Shown: in pieces, positions 23,792 to 32,788 of the stretch
How the letters are laid out: every line of letters starts with the position of its first letter
Position numbering within the stretch: the stretch's first letter is position 1
Assembly: GCF_003387075.1 (NCBI RefSeq)
Contig: NZ_QUMQ01000001.1
Span: 1,984,001-2,048,000, forward strand
Direction: 5' to 3'
Length of the DNA: 64,000 bases
Source: Asanoa ferruginea
GTDB lineage: Bacteria; Actinomycetota; Actinomycetes; Mycobacteriales; Micromonosporaceae
Made by a program: the position numbers and the translations under genes
Notes under the pieces: model-generated
Databases searched by the model: none
What the model saw: the letters and a program-made list of their open reading frames with translations, nothing else
What the model was told of the DNA's origin: nothing

Positions 23792-24445
23792 ATGACGATC
23801 ATTGAAAGTCGCCCCCAGGCGGCGAGCGACGCCACCAACGGTCTCTGGCGCGTAGGCGGCGGTCTCGCCCTCATCGCCTGGCCGGTGTTCCACCTGGCCG
23901 GCTTCCTCACCTCGCCACCGGGCGAGACCCACGCACCCCACCTCTACCGCGAACACGCCACCCTCGTGCAGGTGAGCGCCGTAATCCTGCACTACAGCGC
24001 GATCCTCATCGTCCCCGTCGTGCTGGCGCTGGCGCACTTCCTAAAACAGCGAATGCCCAGGCTCGCCGCCATCACCGGCCTGATCGGTGCCTTCGCGGCA
24101 ATCAGTGGCTCCGCCCTGCTGCTCACGGACTTCTACGACCTCGCACTCGCGAAGTCGGTCCCCGACCCGCAGGCGGTAGCGATCACCGACCTGGCAAACG
24201 GCTACCCAGGAGTCCTCTACGGGTTCCTGCTGCCCGCTTTCCTCGTCCACCCGGCGCTCCTCGTGCTCGCCGGCGCCCTGGTGCGCACCGGCGTCCTGCG
24301 CTGGTGGCAGTTCGTCCTGCTCCTCGCCGGCCTGGCCGTGCCGTTCCTGACCACCGCCCAGGCGCCGGTCGTGCAGTCGGTCGGCCCGGTGCTGATCCTC
24401 GCCGCGCTGGCACCGCTCGGCCTTCGGATGCTCAAGCGCGCCTAG
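23792..24445 (+). CDS. Integral membrane protein of unknown function
   Basis: The 217-aa product has about six hydrophobic segments, for example LIAWPVFHLAGFL near residues 27-39, SAVILHYSAILIVPVVLALA near 62-81, and three more toward the C-terminus. Loops are short and charged. It resembles DUF4386-type small actinobacterial membrane proteins in layout, but I see no diagnostic motif. Its stop is 23 bp from the convergent response-regulator gene, and it begins 56 bp after the EAL gene on the same strand, so it may be co-transcribed with it. No function is proposed. Confidence 0.75.
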   Translation: MTIIESRPQAASDATNGLWRVGGGLALIAWPVFHLAGFLTSPPGETHAPHLYREHATLVQVSAVILHYSAILIVPVVLALAHFLKQRMPRLAAITGLIGAFAAISGSALLLTDFYDLALAKSVPDPQAVAITDLANGYPGVLYGFLLPAFLVHPALLVLAGALVRTGVLRWWQFVLLLAGLAVPFLTTAQAPVVQSVGPVLILAALAPLGLRMLKRA

Positions 24446-24468
24446 CCCGGCGCACCGGGGAGCGGGCT

Positions 24469-25104
24469 CTACAGGCCCGCTTCCCGGGCCCGGATGATGG
24501 CCTGCGCCCGGTCGGCGACCCGCAGCTTGGCGAAGATGCTCGACACGTGGTTGCGCACCGTTTTATCGCGCAGGCCCAGCCGTTCCGCGATCTGCGGGTT
24601 GGTCAGGTGCCGCGCGACCAGGCCGAGGATCTGCCGCTCCCGGTCGCTGAGTTCCGGGAACGCGCTCGACCGGCGGTCCAGACCAGCGAAATATCCCATC
24701 AGGCGTACGGCCAGCGCCGCGCCGAAGATGGCCTCGCCGGCCGCGACCGCGCGCACCGAGCGGACCAACTCCGCCCGGCGGGCGCCCTTGAGCACGTAGC
24801 CGCGGGCACCCGCGCGCATCGCCGCGAACACCGAGTCGTCGTCGTCGGCCATGCTCAGGATCAGCACCCGCACGTGCGGCATCGCCGCGGTCAGCCGTTC
24901 CGTCGCCGCGATCCCGCCCATCCCGGGCATCGCGAGGTCCAGCAGCACGACGTCCGGCCGAGCCGCCGGTGCCAGGGCCAGCGCCTGCTCGCCCGTCGCC
25001 GCCTCGTCGACCACCTCGATGTCGGGCACCGCGTCCAGCAGCGCGCGCAGGCCCGCCCGGAACGCGGCGTGGTCGTCGACGACCAGCGTGCGGATGGTTT
25101 CCAT
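24469..25104 (-). CDS. NarL/FixJ-family response regulator
   Basis: The product is 211 aa. Residues 1-120 are a receiver domain: acidic pair VVDDH, phospho-acceptor Asp in VVLLDLAMP near residue 56, and Lys in YVLKGA. The C-terminal 65 residues are a LuxR-type helix-turn-helix (LSDRERQILGLVARHLTNPQ, RLGLRDKTVRNHVSSIFAKL). It partners the histidine kinase immediately upstream: the kinase stop and this start share a base (TGATG), so the two are translationally coupled. The output is probably DNA binding as a dimer; the regulon is unknown. Confidence 0.93.
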   Translation of the reverse strand: METIRTLVVDDHAAFRAGLRALLDAVPDIEVVDEAATGEQALALAPAARPDVVLLDLAMPGMGGIAATERLTAAMPHVRVLILSMADDDDSVFAAMRAGARGYVLKGARRAELVRSVRAVAAGEAIFGAALAVRLMGYFAGLDRRSSAFPELSDRERQILGLVARHLTNPQIAERLGLRDKTVRNHVSSIFAKLRVADRAQAIIRAREAGL

Positions 25105-27104
25105 CAGTCCTCCGTGGTCGCCGGCAGGTCCGCACGCACCAGGCTGCCGCCGGCGCCGCCTTCGACGCGCAACGTGCCGCCCACCTCCGCCGCACGTTCG
25201 CGCATCGAGGGCAGGCCAACGCCGCCGGGCCGCTCGGTGATCGCGCCCGTACCGTCGTCGCGGATCTCCAGCACCAGGCGGCTGCCGGCCAGGGCGAGGC
25301 TGACGGTCGCGCGCGCAGCGCCTGCGTGCCGGCGGGCATTGGTCACCGCTTCGACCGCGATCCGGTACGCGGCCACCTCCGTCGCGGCCGGCAGCGCGGG
25401 CAACGACGCACGAGCGTCCAATGTGACCAGTGTGTCGCCGGGCGGCAGCGCGGCCAGGTGCGAGCGCAACGCCCCGACCAGACCGAGGGTGTCGAGGGCC
25501 GCCGGCCGCAGCCCGTCGACCAGCCGCCGCACGTCACCGATCGCCGCCCGCGCGTCGTCGGCGATCAACGTGAGCAGCGGCTTCGCCTCGTCGCCAGCCA
25601 CGTCCTGGGCCGCCTCGGCCCGCATCGTGAGGGCAGCCAGCGTTGGCCCCAGCCCGTCGTGCAGGTCGCGCCGTAGCCGCCGGCGTTCCTCCTCGCGGGC
25701 CATCACCAGCCGCTCGCGCGAACGCTGAAGGTCGGCGGAGAGGCGCACCGCGCGCTCGGTCTCGCGCGCCGCGTGCACCGCCACGCCGACGTGCCGCGCC
25801 AGGTCGGCGAGCAACCGCTGGTCGCCTCCACGTCGGCGGGTCGTCGGAGCGGGCCACACGGCGAGCGCGCCGACGTCCTCGCCCTGGAAGGTCAGCGGCA
25901 ACCGGGTCGGCGGGCCCTCGGCGACGCCGCTGGCCACGGTCGCGCCGCCGGCCACCTCCACCGCGACGTAGCGCAGCCGCAGCGTGTCCGCGACGGTCTG
26001 GGCGATCGCGGGCAGCACCGCGGCGGGGCTGACGGCTTCCTCCAACCGGCGACCGAGCCCGGCCAGCACGGCGTACGGGTCCTTGCGGCGCCCGTACGAC
26101 AGGCGATCTATTCCGCTCTGGACGCGGGCCCGCAGCGGCGCGAAGCCGACCGCGACCGCCGCCGCCGCGACCACCGAGACCGACAGGCTTCCCGAGCGCC
26201 CGACGACCGCGCCGAGGTAGCCGGCGATCAGCACGTAGCCGCCGACCAGAAACGTCGACAGGGCCGCGTAGAGCAGCGTGCGGTTGACCAGCAGGTCGAC
26301 GTCGTAGAGCCGATGCCGCAGCACCGCCACCGTCACCGCGGCCGGCACGAGGCTCAGCGCGGCCGCACCGGCGTACTCCCAGAAAAGGCTTCCTCGTGGC
26401 CACGGTGAGCCCGCGTCGGCGTCGGTGAGTCCGGCGACGAGCCGGGCCGCAACGACGGTCGCGGCCACGGCGACCGCCCAGGCCACCCAGACGAGCTGGC
26501 GGCGGCGAACCTCGCCCGCGGCGCGCGCACGCAACACCACCGCGACGGCGCCGGCGGCGAAGGTGAGCCCGGCGAGGAGCGTGAACGCCCGGTCGACGGC
26601 GGTCACCGACAGCCCGGGCACCCCGAACGGGTTGGTTATCCCGGGGTGGCCGGCGAGCTGATCCGGTGTGCCCGGCCGCAGCGCGCTCAGCACCGCCGCG
26701 GTCGCCGCGACCGCCAGCAACGGGCCGAGCAGCCACCACCAGCGGCGGTCCGGGAGCCGGCCGTCGGGAAAGAACAGCGGGACGAGAGCGGCGCACAGGT
26801 TGGCTGGCACCCACAACCACGTGGTGACCCACGCCGCGAGCAGCGGATAGGGCACCGCGCCGTAAACGGCGTATTCGCCGGCGAGCTCGACCAGCGCGAA
26901 CGCGGACGCGGAGCCGAGCAGAAGCCAGCCGAGCAGGCTGCGTCGACCGCCGGCGACCAAGGCGCCCGCGACAGCACAGGTCAAAACGAAGACAAGATAT
27001 GCACGGGTACGCGGATCAGTGCCGTTGACGGCGCCGAGCACCACCGCACCGACGACCACCGCCACGGTGGCCAGGCAGGCCCCCCACGCCACCCGTTTAC
27101 CCAC
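25104..27104 (-). CDS. Membrane sensor histidine kinase (HisKA_3/NarL partner)
   Basis: The 666-aa product has an N-terminal membrane region of roughly eight hydrophobic segments (about residues 5-310), a cytoplasmic GAF-like region near 335-445 (LEEAVSPAAVLPAIAQTVAD), a HisKA_3 dimerisation helix with the phospho-His in RRLRRDLHDGLGPTL, and a C-terminal HATPase with DDGTG and GVGLPSMRERA. It should autophosphorylate and pass the phosphate to the coupled regulator at 24469-25104. The signal is not evident; the many membrane helices suggest a membrane or lipid-soluble stimulus. Its upstream neighbour on the same strand (27208-28065) is an unrelated regulator about 100 bp away. Confidence 0.92.
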   Translation of the reverse strand: MGKRVAWGACLATVAVVVGAVVLGAVNGTDPRTRAYLVFVLTCAVAGALVAGGRRSLLGWLLLGSASAFALVELAGEYAVYGAVPYPLLAAWVTTWLWVPANLCAALVPLFFPDGRLPDRRWWWLLGPLLAVAATAAVLSALRPGTPDQLAGHPGITNPFGVPGLSVTAVDRAFTLLAGLTFAAGAVAVVLRARAAGEVRRRQLVWVAWAVAVAATVVAARLVAGLTDADAGSPWPRGSLFWEYAGAAALSLVPAAVTVAVLRHRLYDVDLLVNRTLLYAALSTFLVGGYVLIAGYLGAVVGRSGSLSVSVVAAAAVAVGFAPLRARVQSGIDRLSYGRRKDPYAVLAGLGRRLEEAVSPAAVLPAIAQTVADTLRLRYVAVEVAGGATVASGVAEGPPTRLPLTFQGEDVGALAVWPAPTTRRRGGDQRLLADLARHVGVAVHAARETERAVRLSADLQRSRERLVMAREEERRRLRRDLHDGLGPTLAALTMRAEAAQDVAGDEAKPLLTLIADDARAAIGDVRRLVDGLRPAALDTLGLVGALRSHLAALPPGDTLVTLDARASLPALPAATEVAAYRIAVEAVTNARRHAGAARATVSLALAGSRLVLEIRDDGTGAITERPGGVGLPSMRERAAEVGGTLRVEGGAGGSLVRADLPATTED

Positions 27105-27207
27105 GTCCCGCCTCCTCCGCCGAACGCAGTTCGCCGTGCGGCCGACGATAACGGCGCGGCGTCCCAGCGGGATCGGGACAATGTCCTGACGGTCGACGCG
27201 GTTCAGG

Positions 27208-28065
27208 TCATCCGGCCACGAGGCGGAGCGGTTGCGGCCGCGGGCTGTTGAGCCGGTCCAGGGCGGCGGAGGTTGCCGCGTCGGCGGGCAGGTGCACGAC
27301 CAGCCGCTGGTCGTCGTCGGCGGACAGGTCGAGCGTCTCGTAGGCGAGCCGGAGCAGACCCGCCTCGGGGTGGGCCAGGCGAAGGATGCCGGTCGACTTC
27401 GCCAGCGCCGCGACGGCGTCGACCCGGCGCGTGAACTCGTCGCCGGCGGTGAGGGTCAGCTCGTCGGCCAGGGCGGCCATGTGCGGGTCTGCCCGGAACG
27501 GGCCGGTCTTGAGCTCGGCGACCTGTTCGTCGGCGACGTGGGCCCAGTCCGGGTAGGCGTCGCGGGCCCGGCTGTCGGTGAAGGTGAACCGGGCGAGGTT
27601 GGGCGCTGCCGCGTCCAGCAGGCCGATCGGCCTGACCAGGCGGTCGTAGCCGGCGGTGTGGGCGACGATGTCGCCGAGCCGGTTGAGCAGCACGGCGGCA
27701 GTGGGCTCGAGACGGTCGAGCAGGGCCTGCACGGTCGGGCGCACGGCGCGCGCGGGGGTGACGCTGCCACGGCAGTTGAACCCCGGGTCGGCGGCCTTGA
27801 CGAGGCGGTAAAGGTGGGCGCGTTCGCTCGCGGTCAGTCGCAACGCGCCGGCGAGAGCGGCGAGCACCTGCGGCGACGGGTGGCGGTCGCGGCCCTGTTC
27901 GAGCCGGGTGACGTATTCCACGCTGACATCGGCGAGCGCCGCCACCTCGGAGCGGCGCAACCCGGCGGCGCGCCGGCGCGGCCCGGTGGGCAGGCCCACC
28001 TCGGCCGGGGTGAGGGCTTCACGGCGTACGCGCAGGAAGAGCCCGAGCTCGTTGTCGCTCACCAT
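27208..28065 (-). CDS. XRE-type helix-turn-helix regulator with MmyB-like ligand domain
   Basis: The product is 285 aa. The N-terminal helix-turn-helix lies at about residues 33-65 (RRSEVAALADVSVEYVTRLE) and is followed by QGRDRHPSPQVLAALAGALR, the hallmark of the MmyB-like family. The remaining two thirds form the PAS-like ligand-binding domain (LEPTAAVLLNRLGDIVAHTA, YETLDLSADDDQRLVVHLP) that in relatives binds a hydrophobic ligand. It is divergent from the FAD oxidoreductase gene at 28206 with a 140-bp shared promoter region, so it probably controls that gene and the following luciferase-like gene. That pairing of regulator and redox enzymes is common for this family. Confidence 0.92.
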   Translation of the reverse strand: MVSDNELGLFLRVRREALTPAEVGLPTGPRRRAAGLRRSEVAALADVSVEYVTRLEQGRDRHPSPQVLAALAGALRLTASERAHLYRLVKAADPGFNCRGSVTPARAVRPTVQALLDRLEPTAAVLLNRLGDIVAHTAGYDRLVRPIGLLDAAAPNLARFTFTDSRARDAYPDWAHVADEQVAELKTGPFRADPHMAALADELTLTAGDEFTRRVDAVAALAKSTGILRLAHPEAGLLRLAYETLDLSADDDQRLVVHLPADAATSAALDRLNSPRPQPLRLVAG

Positions 28066-28205
28066 CCGAACGTAACAGCGGCGGTGAGCGCGATGGTGTC
28101 CCCACCACTACCAGCATCGGACCGGCCTTCCTGACCGCTCGCCGGCTGACGAACCTCAAGGCAGGCGCTCGACATCCGGTCGAGTTCGATCCTGGAGCTG
28201 AAATC

Positions 28206-29297
28206 ATGAGTCGGACAGTCGCGGTCATCGGTGGGGGCTATGGAGGTGCGGCGGTCGCCAAGGCGCTGGAAGCCGAGGCCGATGTCGTTCTGATCGACCC
28301 GCGGGACGCCCTCGTCAACGCGGCGGGGTTGCTGCGGGCCCTGGTCCAGCCCGACTGGGCGGGCCACGTCTTCTTCCCCTATGACGCGCTGCTCACGCGG
28401 GGCACGGTGATTCGCGACCGGGCGGTCTCGGTGGACCCTGATGGCGTCACCCTGGCCTCGGGGAGGCGGGTCGAAGCGGATTATCTGGTGCTGGCCACCG
28501 GTTCCAGCTACGCCTACCCCGCCAAGCCCAACGCCGAGTCGACCGGCGAGGCGCTGGACGACCTGCGGATGACCCACAAGGAGCTGGCCGCCGCCGAGCG
28601 GGTGCTGATCCTCGGCGCAGGGCCGGTCGGTCTGGAGTTGGCCGGCGAGATCAAGGAGGTCTGGCCCCACAAACAGGTGTCCATCGTGGACCCGGCTGGT
28701 CAGCTGCTGCCCGGCTATCTGCCGGAGCTGCGTGCCGACCTGCACCGTCAACTCGACGAGCTCGGCATCCAGCTTCGGCTGGACACCAGCCTGGCCGCAC
28801 CGCCGCCGGTCGCGCCCGGTCGAGCCGGCGCCTTCACCGTCGCCGGCGGCACCGAGATCACCGCCGACATCTGGTTCCGGGCGTACGGCGTGAGCGTCAA
28901 CAGCGACTATCTCGCGGACGGCCGCCTCACCGCCCGCACTCCGCGAGGACAGGTGCCGGTCACGGAGGCCCTCAATGTCTCCGGCTACGACCACGTCTAC
29001 GCGATCGGCGACCTCACCGATGTGGCGGAGGACAAGCGTGCGGGGTGGGCGATGCAGCACGCCGAGGTCGTCGCGTCGAACATCATCGCCCGACTGCGTG
29101 GTGAGCGGCCCACCGCCACCTACCGTCCCCTGCCGCATCCCATGATCCTGCTCCCGCTCGGACCGCGCGGCGGTGTCGGCCAACTGCCCACACCTGACGG
29201 CCCGGTCATGGTCCCGGCCACGACGGTTGCCGAATACAAGGGCGCCGACCTGTTCACCGGTCGCTTCACCGCACAGTTCGGGCCCACCGCGGCCTGA
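28206..29297 (+). CDS. NAD(P)/FAD-dependent oxidoreductase (NDH-2/AIF-like)
   Basis: The product is 363 aa, started by ATG after a GGAG site. Two Rossmann nucleotide-binding motifs are visible: VIGGGYGGAAVAKAL at the N-terminus (FAD) and LILGAGPVGLELAG near residues 136-149 (NAD(P)H). An ATG-type motif LVLATGSS and the FAD-closing YAIGDLTDV are also present. There is no CxxC redox pair, so it is not a disulfide reductase; it resembles AIF/FSP1-like quinone or electron-acceptor oxidoreductases. The divergent XRE/MmyB-like gene is the likely regulator. The luciferase-like gene follows by 35 bp on the same strand, suggesting a two-gene redox operon. Confidence 0.9.
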   Translation: MSRTVAVIGGGYGGAAVAKALEAEADVVLIDPRDALVNAAGLLRALVQPDWAGHVFFPYDALLTRGTVIRDRAVSVDPDGVTLASGRRVEADYLVLATGSSYAYPAKPNAESTGEALDDLRMTHKELAAAERVLILGAGPVGLELAGEIKEVWPHKQVSIVDPAGQLLPGYLPELRADLHRQLDELGIQLRLDTSLAAPPPVAPGRAGAFTVAGGTEITADIWFRAYGVSVNSDYLADGRLTARTPRGQVPVTEALNVSGYDHVYAIGDLTDVAEDKRAGWAMQHAEVVASNIIARLRGERPTATYRPLPHPMILLPLGPRGGVGQLPTPDGPVMVPATTVAEYKGADLFTGRFTAQFGPTAA

Positions 29298-29332
29298 GCG
29301 GTCGGCGCGGCCTCGAAACGAAAGGCAGCACG

Positions 29333-30232
29333 ATGATCCTCTTCGGGTTCGGTGCGCACAGCGGCATCGACGACGGACCCGAGCTGTTGCGGATGGCCCA
29401 ACAGGCCGACCGCGACGGGCTCGACCTTTTCTCGCTGTCGGACCACCCTTATCTCGGCGGACGCCTCGACGCCTACGCCTCGATCGGGTTCATCCTCGGC
29501 CGCACGCGGCACATCGCGGGTTTCGCCAACGTCACCAACCTGCCGACCCGGCCCGCCCCGATGCTCGCGCGCACGGTCACCACGCTCTCGGCCCTCTCGG
29601 GCGGCCGGATCGTGCTGGGCATGGGCGCTGGCGGGCTGTGGGACCGGATCGCCGACCTGGGCGTGCCCCGGCTGTCACCCGGGGCCGCCGTCGACGCCTT
29701 CGAGGAGGCGATCGTGCTGATCAAACGGCTCTCCGGTGGCGGCCCACCCGTCACCTTCCGCGGCCGCTACCACCAGCTGGAGGCGATCGAGCCCGCTCCG
29801 GTGGCCGGTCCGGCGGTGTGGACCGGTTCGGTGGGCCCGAAATCCCTCGCCGCGACCGGGCGGGTGGCCGACGGTTGGATCCCTGGCCACGCGGCGGATT
29901 GGCTCAGCGAGCGATACCGGACGTCGCGGCCGCTCATCGACGAAGCAGCGATGGCCGAGGGTCGCCTACCGCGCGAGATCCGCTCGATTTTCAACCTCCC
30001 CGGCCGCATCACCGACCGGCCGCTGGCCGCGACGCGGGACGGCGACAACCGCTGGGTCGGCGGCTCCGTCGCCCAGTGGGTCGAGGAGTTGACCGGGGCC
30101 GTGCTGGAGCACGCCGCGTCGGGCTTCATGCTCTTCTCACCCAAGGGCGGCACGCCCGACGTCAAGTCTCTGCGCCGCTGGGCCACCGAGATTGCCCCGG
30201 CCGTACGCGAAGCGTCCAAGAAAGCGCCGTAA
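29333..30232 (+). CDS. LLM-class (luciferase-like) flavin/F420-dependent oxidoreductase
   Basis: The 299-aa product is a bacterial-luciferase-like TIM barrel. Family features are FGFGAHSG at the N-terminus, LFSLSDHPY, the TRHIAGFANVTNLPTRPAPM strand-helix block near residues 58-80, GGRIVLGMGAGGLWDRI, and VWTGSVGPKSL. It probably uses FMN or F420; F420 is plausible because actinomycetes have many such enzymes, but the cofactor cannot be read with certainty. It sits 35 bp after the FAD oxidoreductase and is probably co-regulated by the divergent regulator. It ends 7 bp before the convergent pnkp gene. Confidence 0.9.
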   Translation: MILFGFGAHSGIDDGPELLRMAQQADRDGLDLFSLSDHPYLGGRLDAYASIGFILGRTRHIAGFANVTNLPTRPAPMLARTVTTLSALSGGRIVLGMGAGGLWDRIADLGVPRLSPGAAVDAFEEAIVLIKRLSGGGPPVTFRGRYHQLEAIEPAPVAGPAVWTGSVGPKSLAATGRVADGWIPGHAADWLSERYRTSRPLIDEAAMAEGRLPREIRSIFNLPGRITDRPLAATRDGDNRWVGGSVAQWVEELTGAVLEHAASGFMLFSPKGGTPDVKSLRRWATEIAPAVREASKKAP

Positions 30233-30238
30233 ACCGCC

Positions 30239-32788
30239 TCACAGCCGCGGGTCGACCGGCTCGGACTCCAGCGCGAGCACGCCGAAGACCAGCTCGTGCA
30301 CCCTCCACAGTGGTTCGTTAGCCGCGAGCCGGTCGAGGGCACCGAGCCCCAGGGCATGCTCACGCAGCGCCAGGCTTCGTTTGCGGCCGAGGTTGCGGCC
30401 GCGCAGGGCAGCCAGCGTGTCAGGCGCCGTGTAGTCAGGACCATAGATGATCCGCAGGTATTCGCGGCCCCGGCATTTCATGCCGGGCTGCACCACCCCT
30501 CCACGGGCGGTGCGCACCATGCCGTCGAGCGGCTTCACGACCATACCCTCGCCACCCGCGGCGGTGAGCTCCAACCACCAGGACTCGGCGGCGTCGACGG
30601 TCGCCGGGTCACCCAGGTCGACCAGCATCCGCGCCGTGCGGGTGAACAGGGTCGAGTCGGCCGCCACCAGCCGATCGACCAGGTCGAGATGCCAGCCGTT
30701 GTCGCGCACCGCGAGATTCGCACCCTCGGCCGCCAGCACCGCGAACGGAGCGAGCGTCACCCCGTCGAGGCCGGTCGTCGGCCGGACGTAGCGCCGGTAT
30801 GCCGCCGTGAACAACGCGGCGTTCTCCGCCCGGGCCGACGTGCGTTCGCGCAACGCTGCGACGTCGAGCCCACGAGCCTGGGCCGCGGCGAGGACATCGA
30901 GGGTCGCCGGCAACGCGGCGCCCGCGGCGGCGCCAACCGTCGCGTATTGGCTGCGGATCAGGTCGCCGGCCTTCGCCGACCACGGCAGCAGTTCCGCGTC
31001 CAGCAGGAGCCAGTCGGTCTCCAACGAGGCCCACAACCCGGCCGCAGAGACCGCCGAGCGGACCCGGGCGAGAAGGGAAGCAGTGAGCGAAGGATCGAAG
31101 AACGGCCGCCCGGTGCGGGTGTAGACAGCACCCGCCTCGCCCTCGGTGACCCCGAACCGCCGTGCGGCCGCCGCGGAGTCGCGGCACACCAGCACGAGGG
31201 CGCGCGATCCCATGTGCTTCTCTTCGCAGACCAGTCGCGACACCCCGGCCGCGCGATAGCCCTCGAACGCCGAACGCGGATGCTCCAGATAACCCGAGGC
31301 CGTCGCGGTCGGCGCGGGCGCCATCGTCGGCGGCAGGTAGACCAGCCAGCGCGGGTCGACAGCGAACCGGCCCAGCACCTCGAGTGCGGCGGCCGCCTGC
31401 GGCGCCTCGATCGGGATGTGCCCGTATCCCGTGTCGAGCTGCCGGCGGCCCGTCGCGGGCAGCACGTCGGCCACGTCGAGGAGATCACCCGGACGCGCAG
31501 AAGGCGAAGGCGCGAGCGGCTTGGCCGGCGCGTAATGCTCCCGCTCAGCCGGCACCGACACGAGCGTGCGCTCCGGATAACGCAGCGCGGTCAGCCGGCC
31601 GCCGAACACACAGCCGGTGTCGATGCAGATGGTGTTGTTGACCCACTCCGGGTCGACGGTCGGGGTGTGTCCATACACGACGGTCGCCGAACCACGGTAG
31701 TCGGATGCCCAGGGATAGCGGACCGGCAGCCCGTACTCGTCGGTCTCGCCGGTCGTGTCGCCGTAGAGGCAGAAGGCGCGCACCCGACCAGAGGCGCGAC
31801 CCTGGTATTCCTCCTTGATGCCCGCGTGCGCCACCACCAGGCGCCCGCCGTCGAGCACGTAGTGACTGATGAGCCCGTCGATAAACGACGCGGTCGACGC
31901 GACGAACGCAGGCTCGGATGACGAGAGCTGCGAGAGCGTCTCGGCCAGGCCGTGCGAGACGGTGACCTCCTTGCCGCGCAGCTTGCGCAACAGCTTGGCC
32001 TCGTGGTTGCCGGCCACACACAGCGCCGTGCCGGCCCGCACCATGCCCATCACCAGGCGCAGCACGCCGGGCGAGTCGGGGCCGCGGTCGACCAGGTCGC
32101 CGACGAAGACCGCGACGCGCCCTTCCGGGTGGCGAGCGCCGGTCGGCCGGCCCAGGTCGTCGCGGCTGATCTTCCAACCGAGGTCGATCAGCAGCGTCTC
32201 GAGCTCTGCTCGGCAACCGTGCACGTCGCCGATCACGTCGAAGGGGCCGGCCAGATCGCGGCGGTCGGTGTAGAGGCGCTGCGGCCGGATCGTGGCGGCC
32301 TCGATCTCTTCGAGACCGTGCAGCACGTGGACCGTCCGGAAACCTTCCCGGCTCAGCCGCTTGATGGAACGCCGCAGGTCACGGGACTGACGGCCGAGAA
32401 CGCCACGACCAAATGACCGATCGGGTCGGCGCTCGGTGCGCGCCCAACATTCCTCCTCCGGCAGGTCAAGGACAATTGCCACCGGGAGTACGTCGTGGGC
32501 GCGCGCCAACGCGACCAGCCCGGCGCGGGCGTGGTCCTGGACGTTGGTGGCGTCGATGACCGTGAGCCGCCCGCCCGCCAACCGCCTGCCAGCCACGTAG
32601 TGCAGCGCGTCGAAGGCCGCCGCCGACGCGGACTGGTCGTTTTCGTCGTCGGCCACCATGGCTCGGAACGCGTCGGACGAGAGCACCTGACTCGGCGCGA
32701 AGTTGCGCTGCGCGAAGGTCGACTTTCCGGAACCGGAAATGCCCACCAGCACCACCAGGCTCAGCGCAGGCACGGTCAACTCGGTCAT
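30239..32788 (-). CDS. pnkp: Polynucleotide kinase-phosphatase-ligase (bacterial RNA repair)
   Basis: I start this at the ATG at 32788, overlapping the hen1 stop as ATGA, giving 849 aa, close to the family length. Three domains are visible: an N-terminal 5' kinase with P-loop GISGSGKS at residues 16-23; a central metallophosphoesterase (DVIGDVHGCRAELETLL, VGDLVDRGPDSPG, VAGNHEAK, VYGHTPT) removing 3' phosphates; and a C-terminal adenylyltransferase/ligase with nucleotidyl lysine motif EEKHMGSRA. With Hen1 it repairs ribotoxin-cleaved RNA, such as tRNA cut in the anticodon loop, by end healing, sealing and 2'-O-methyl marking. This is established for the Clostridium thermocellum Pnkp/Hen1 pair. 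It is convergent with the luciferase-like gene. Confidence 0.95.
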   Translation of the reverse strand: MTELTVPALSLVVLVGISGSGKSTFAQRNFAPSQVLSSDAFRAMVADDENDQSASAAAFDALHYVAGRRLAGGRLTVIDATNVQDHARAGLVALARAHDVLPVAIVLDLPEEECWARTERRPDRSFGRGVLGRQSRDLRRSIKRLSREGFRTVHVLHGLEEIEAATIRPQRLYTDRRDLAGPFDVIGDVHGCRAELETLLIDLGWKISRDDLGRPTGARHPEGRVAVFVGDLVDRGPDSPGVLRLVMGMVRAGTALCVAGNHEAKLLRKLRGKEVTVSHGLAETLSQLSSSEPAFVASTASFIDGLISHYVLDGGRLVVAHAGIKEEYQGRASGRVRAFCLYGDTTGETDEYGLPVRYPWASDYRGSATVVYGHTPTVDPEWVNNTICIDTGCVFGGRLTALRYPERTLVSVPAEREHYAPAKPLAPSPSARPGDLLDVADVLPATGRRQLDTGYGHIPIEAPQAAAALEVLGRFAVDPRWLVYLPPTMAPAPTATASGYLEHPRSAFEGYRAAGVSRLVCEEKHMGSRALVLVCRDSAAAARRFGVTEGEAGAVYTRTGRPFFDPSLTASLLARVRSAVSAAGLWASLETDWLLLDAELLPWSAKAGDLIRSQYATVGAAAGAALPATLDVLAAAQARGLDVAALRERTSARAENAALFTAAYRRYVRPTTGLDGVTLAPFAVLAAEGANLAVRDNGWHLDLVDRLVAADSTLFTRTARMLVDLGDPATVDAAESWWLELTAAGGEGMVVKPLDGMVRTARGGVVQPGMKCRGREYLRIIYGPDYTAPDTLAALRGRNLGRKRSLALREHALGLGALDRLAANEPLWRVHELVFGVLALESEPVDPRL

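Noticed and set aside
25534-26832. A 432-codon minus-strand frame inside the histidine kinase gene
   Set aside because: It is an out-of-frame overlap of the kinase reading frame and contains no domain.
24304-31921. Long plus-strand frames opposite the histidine kinase and pnkp genes
   Set aside because: Their products are Arg/Gly/Ala-rich with no motif, while the minus strand encodes recognisable enzymes throughout.
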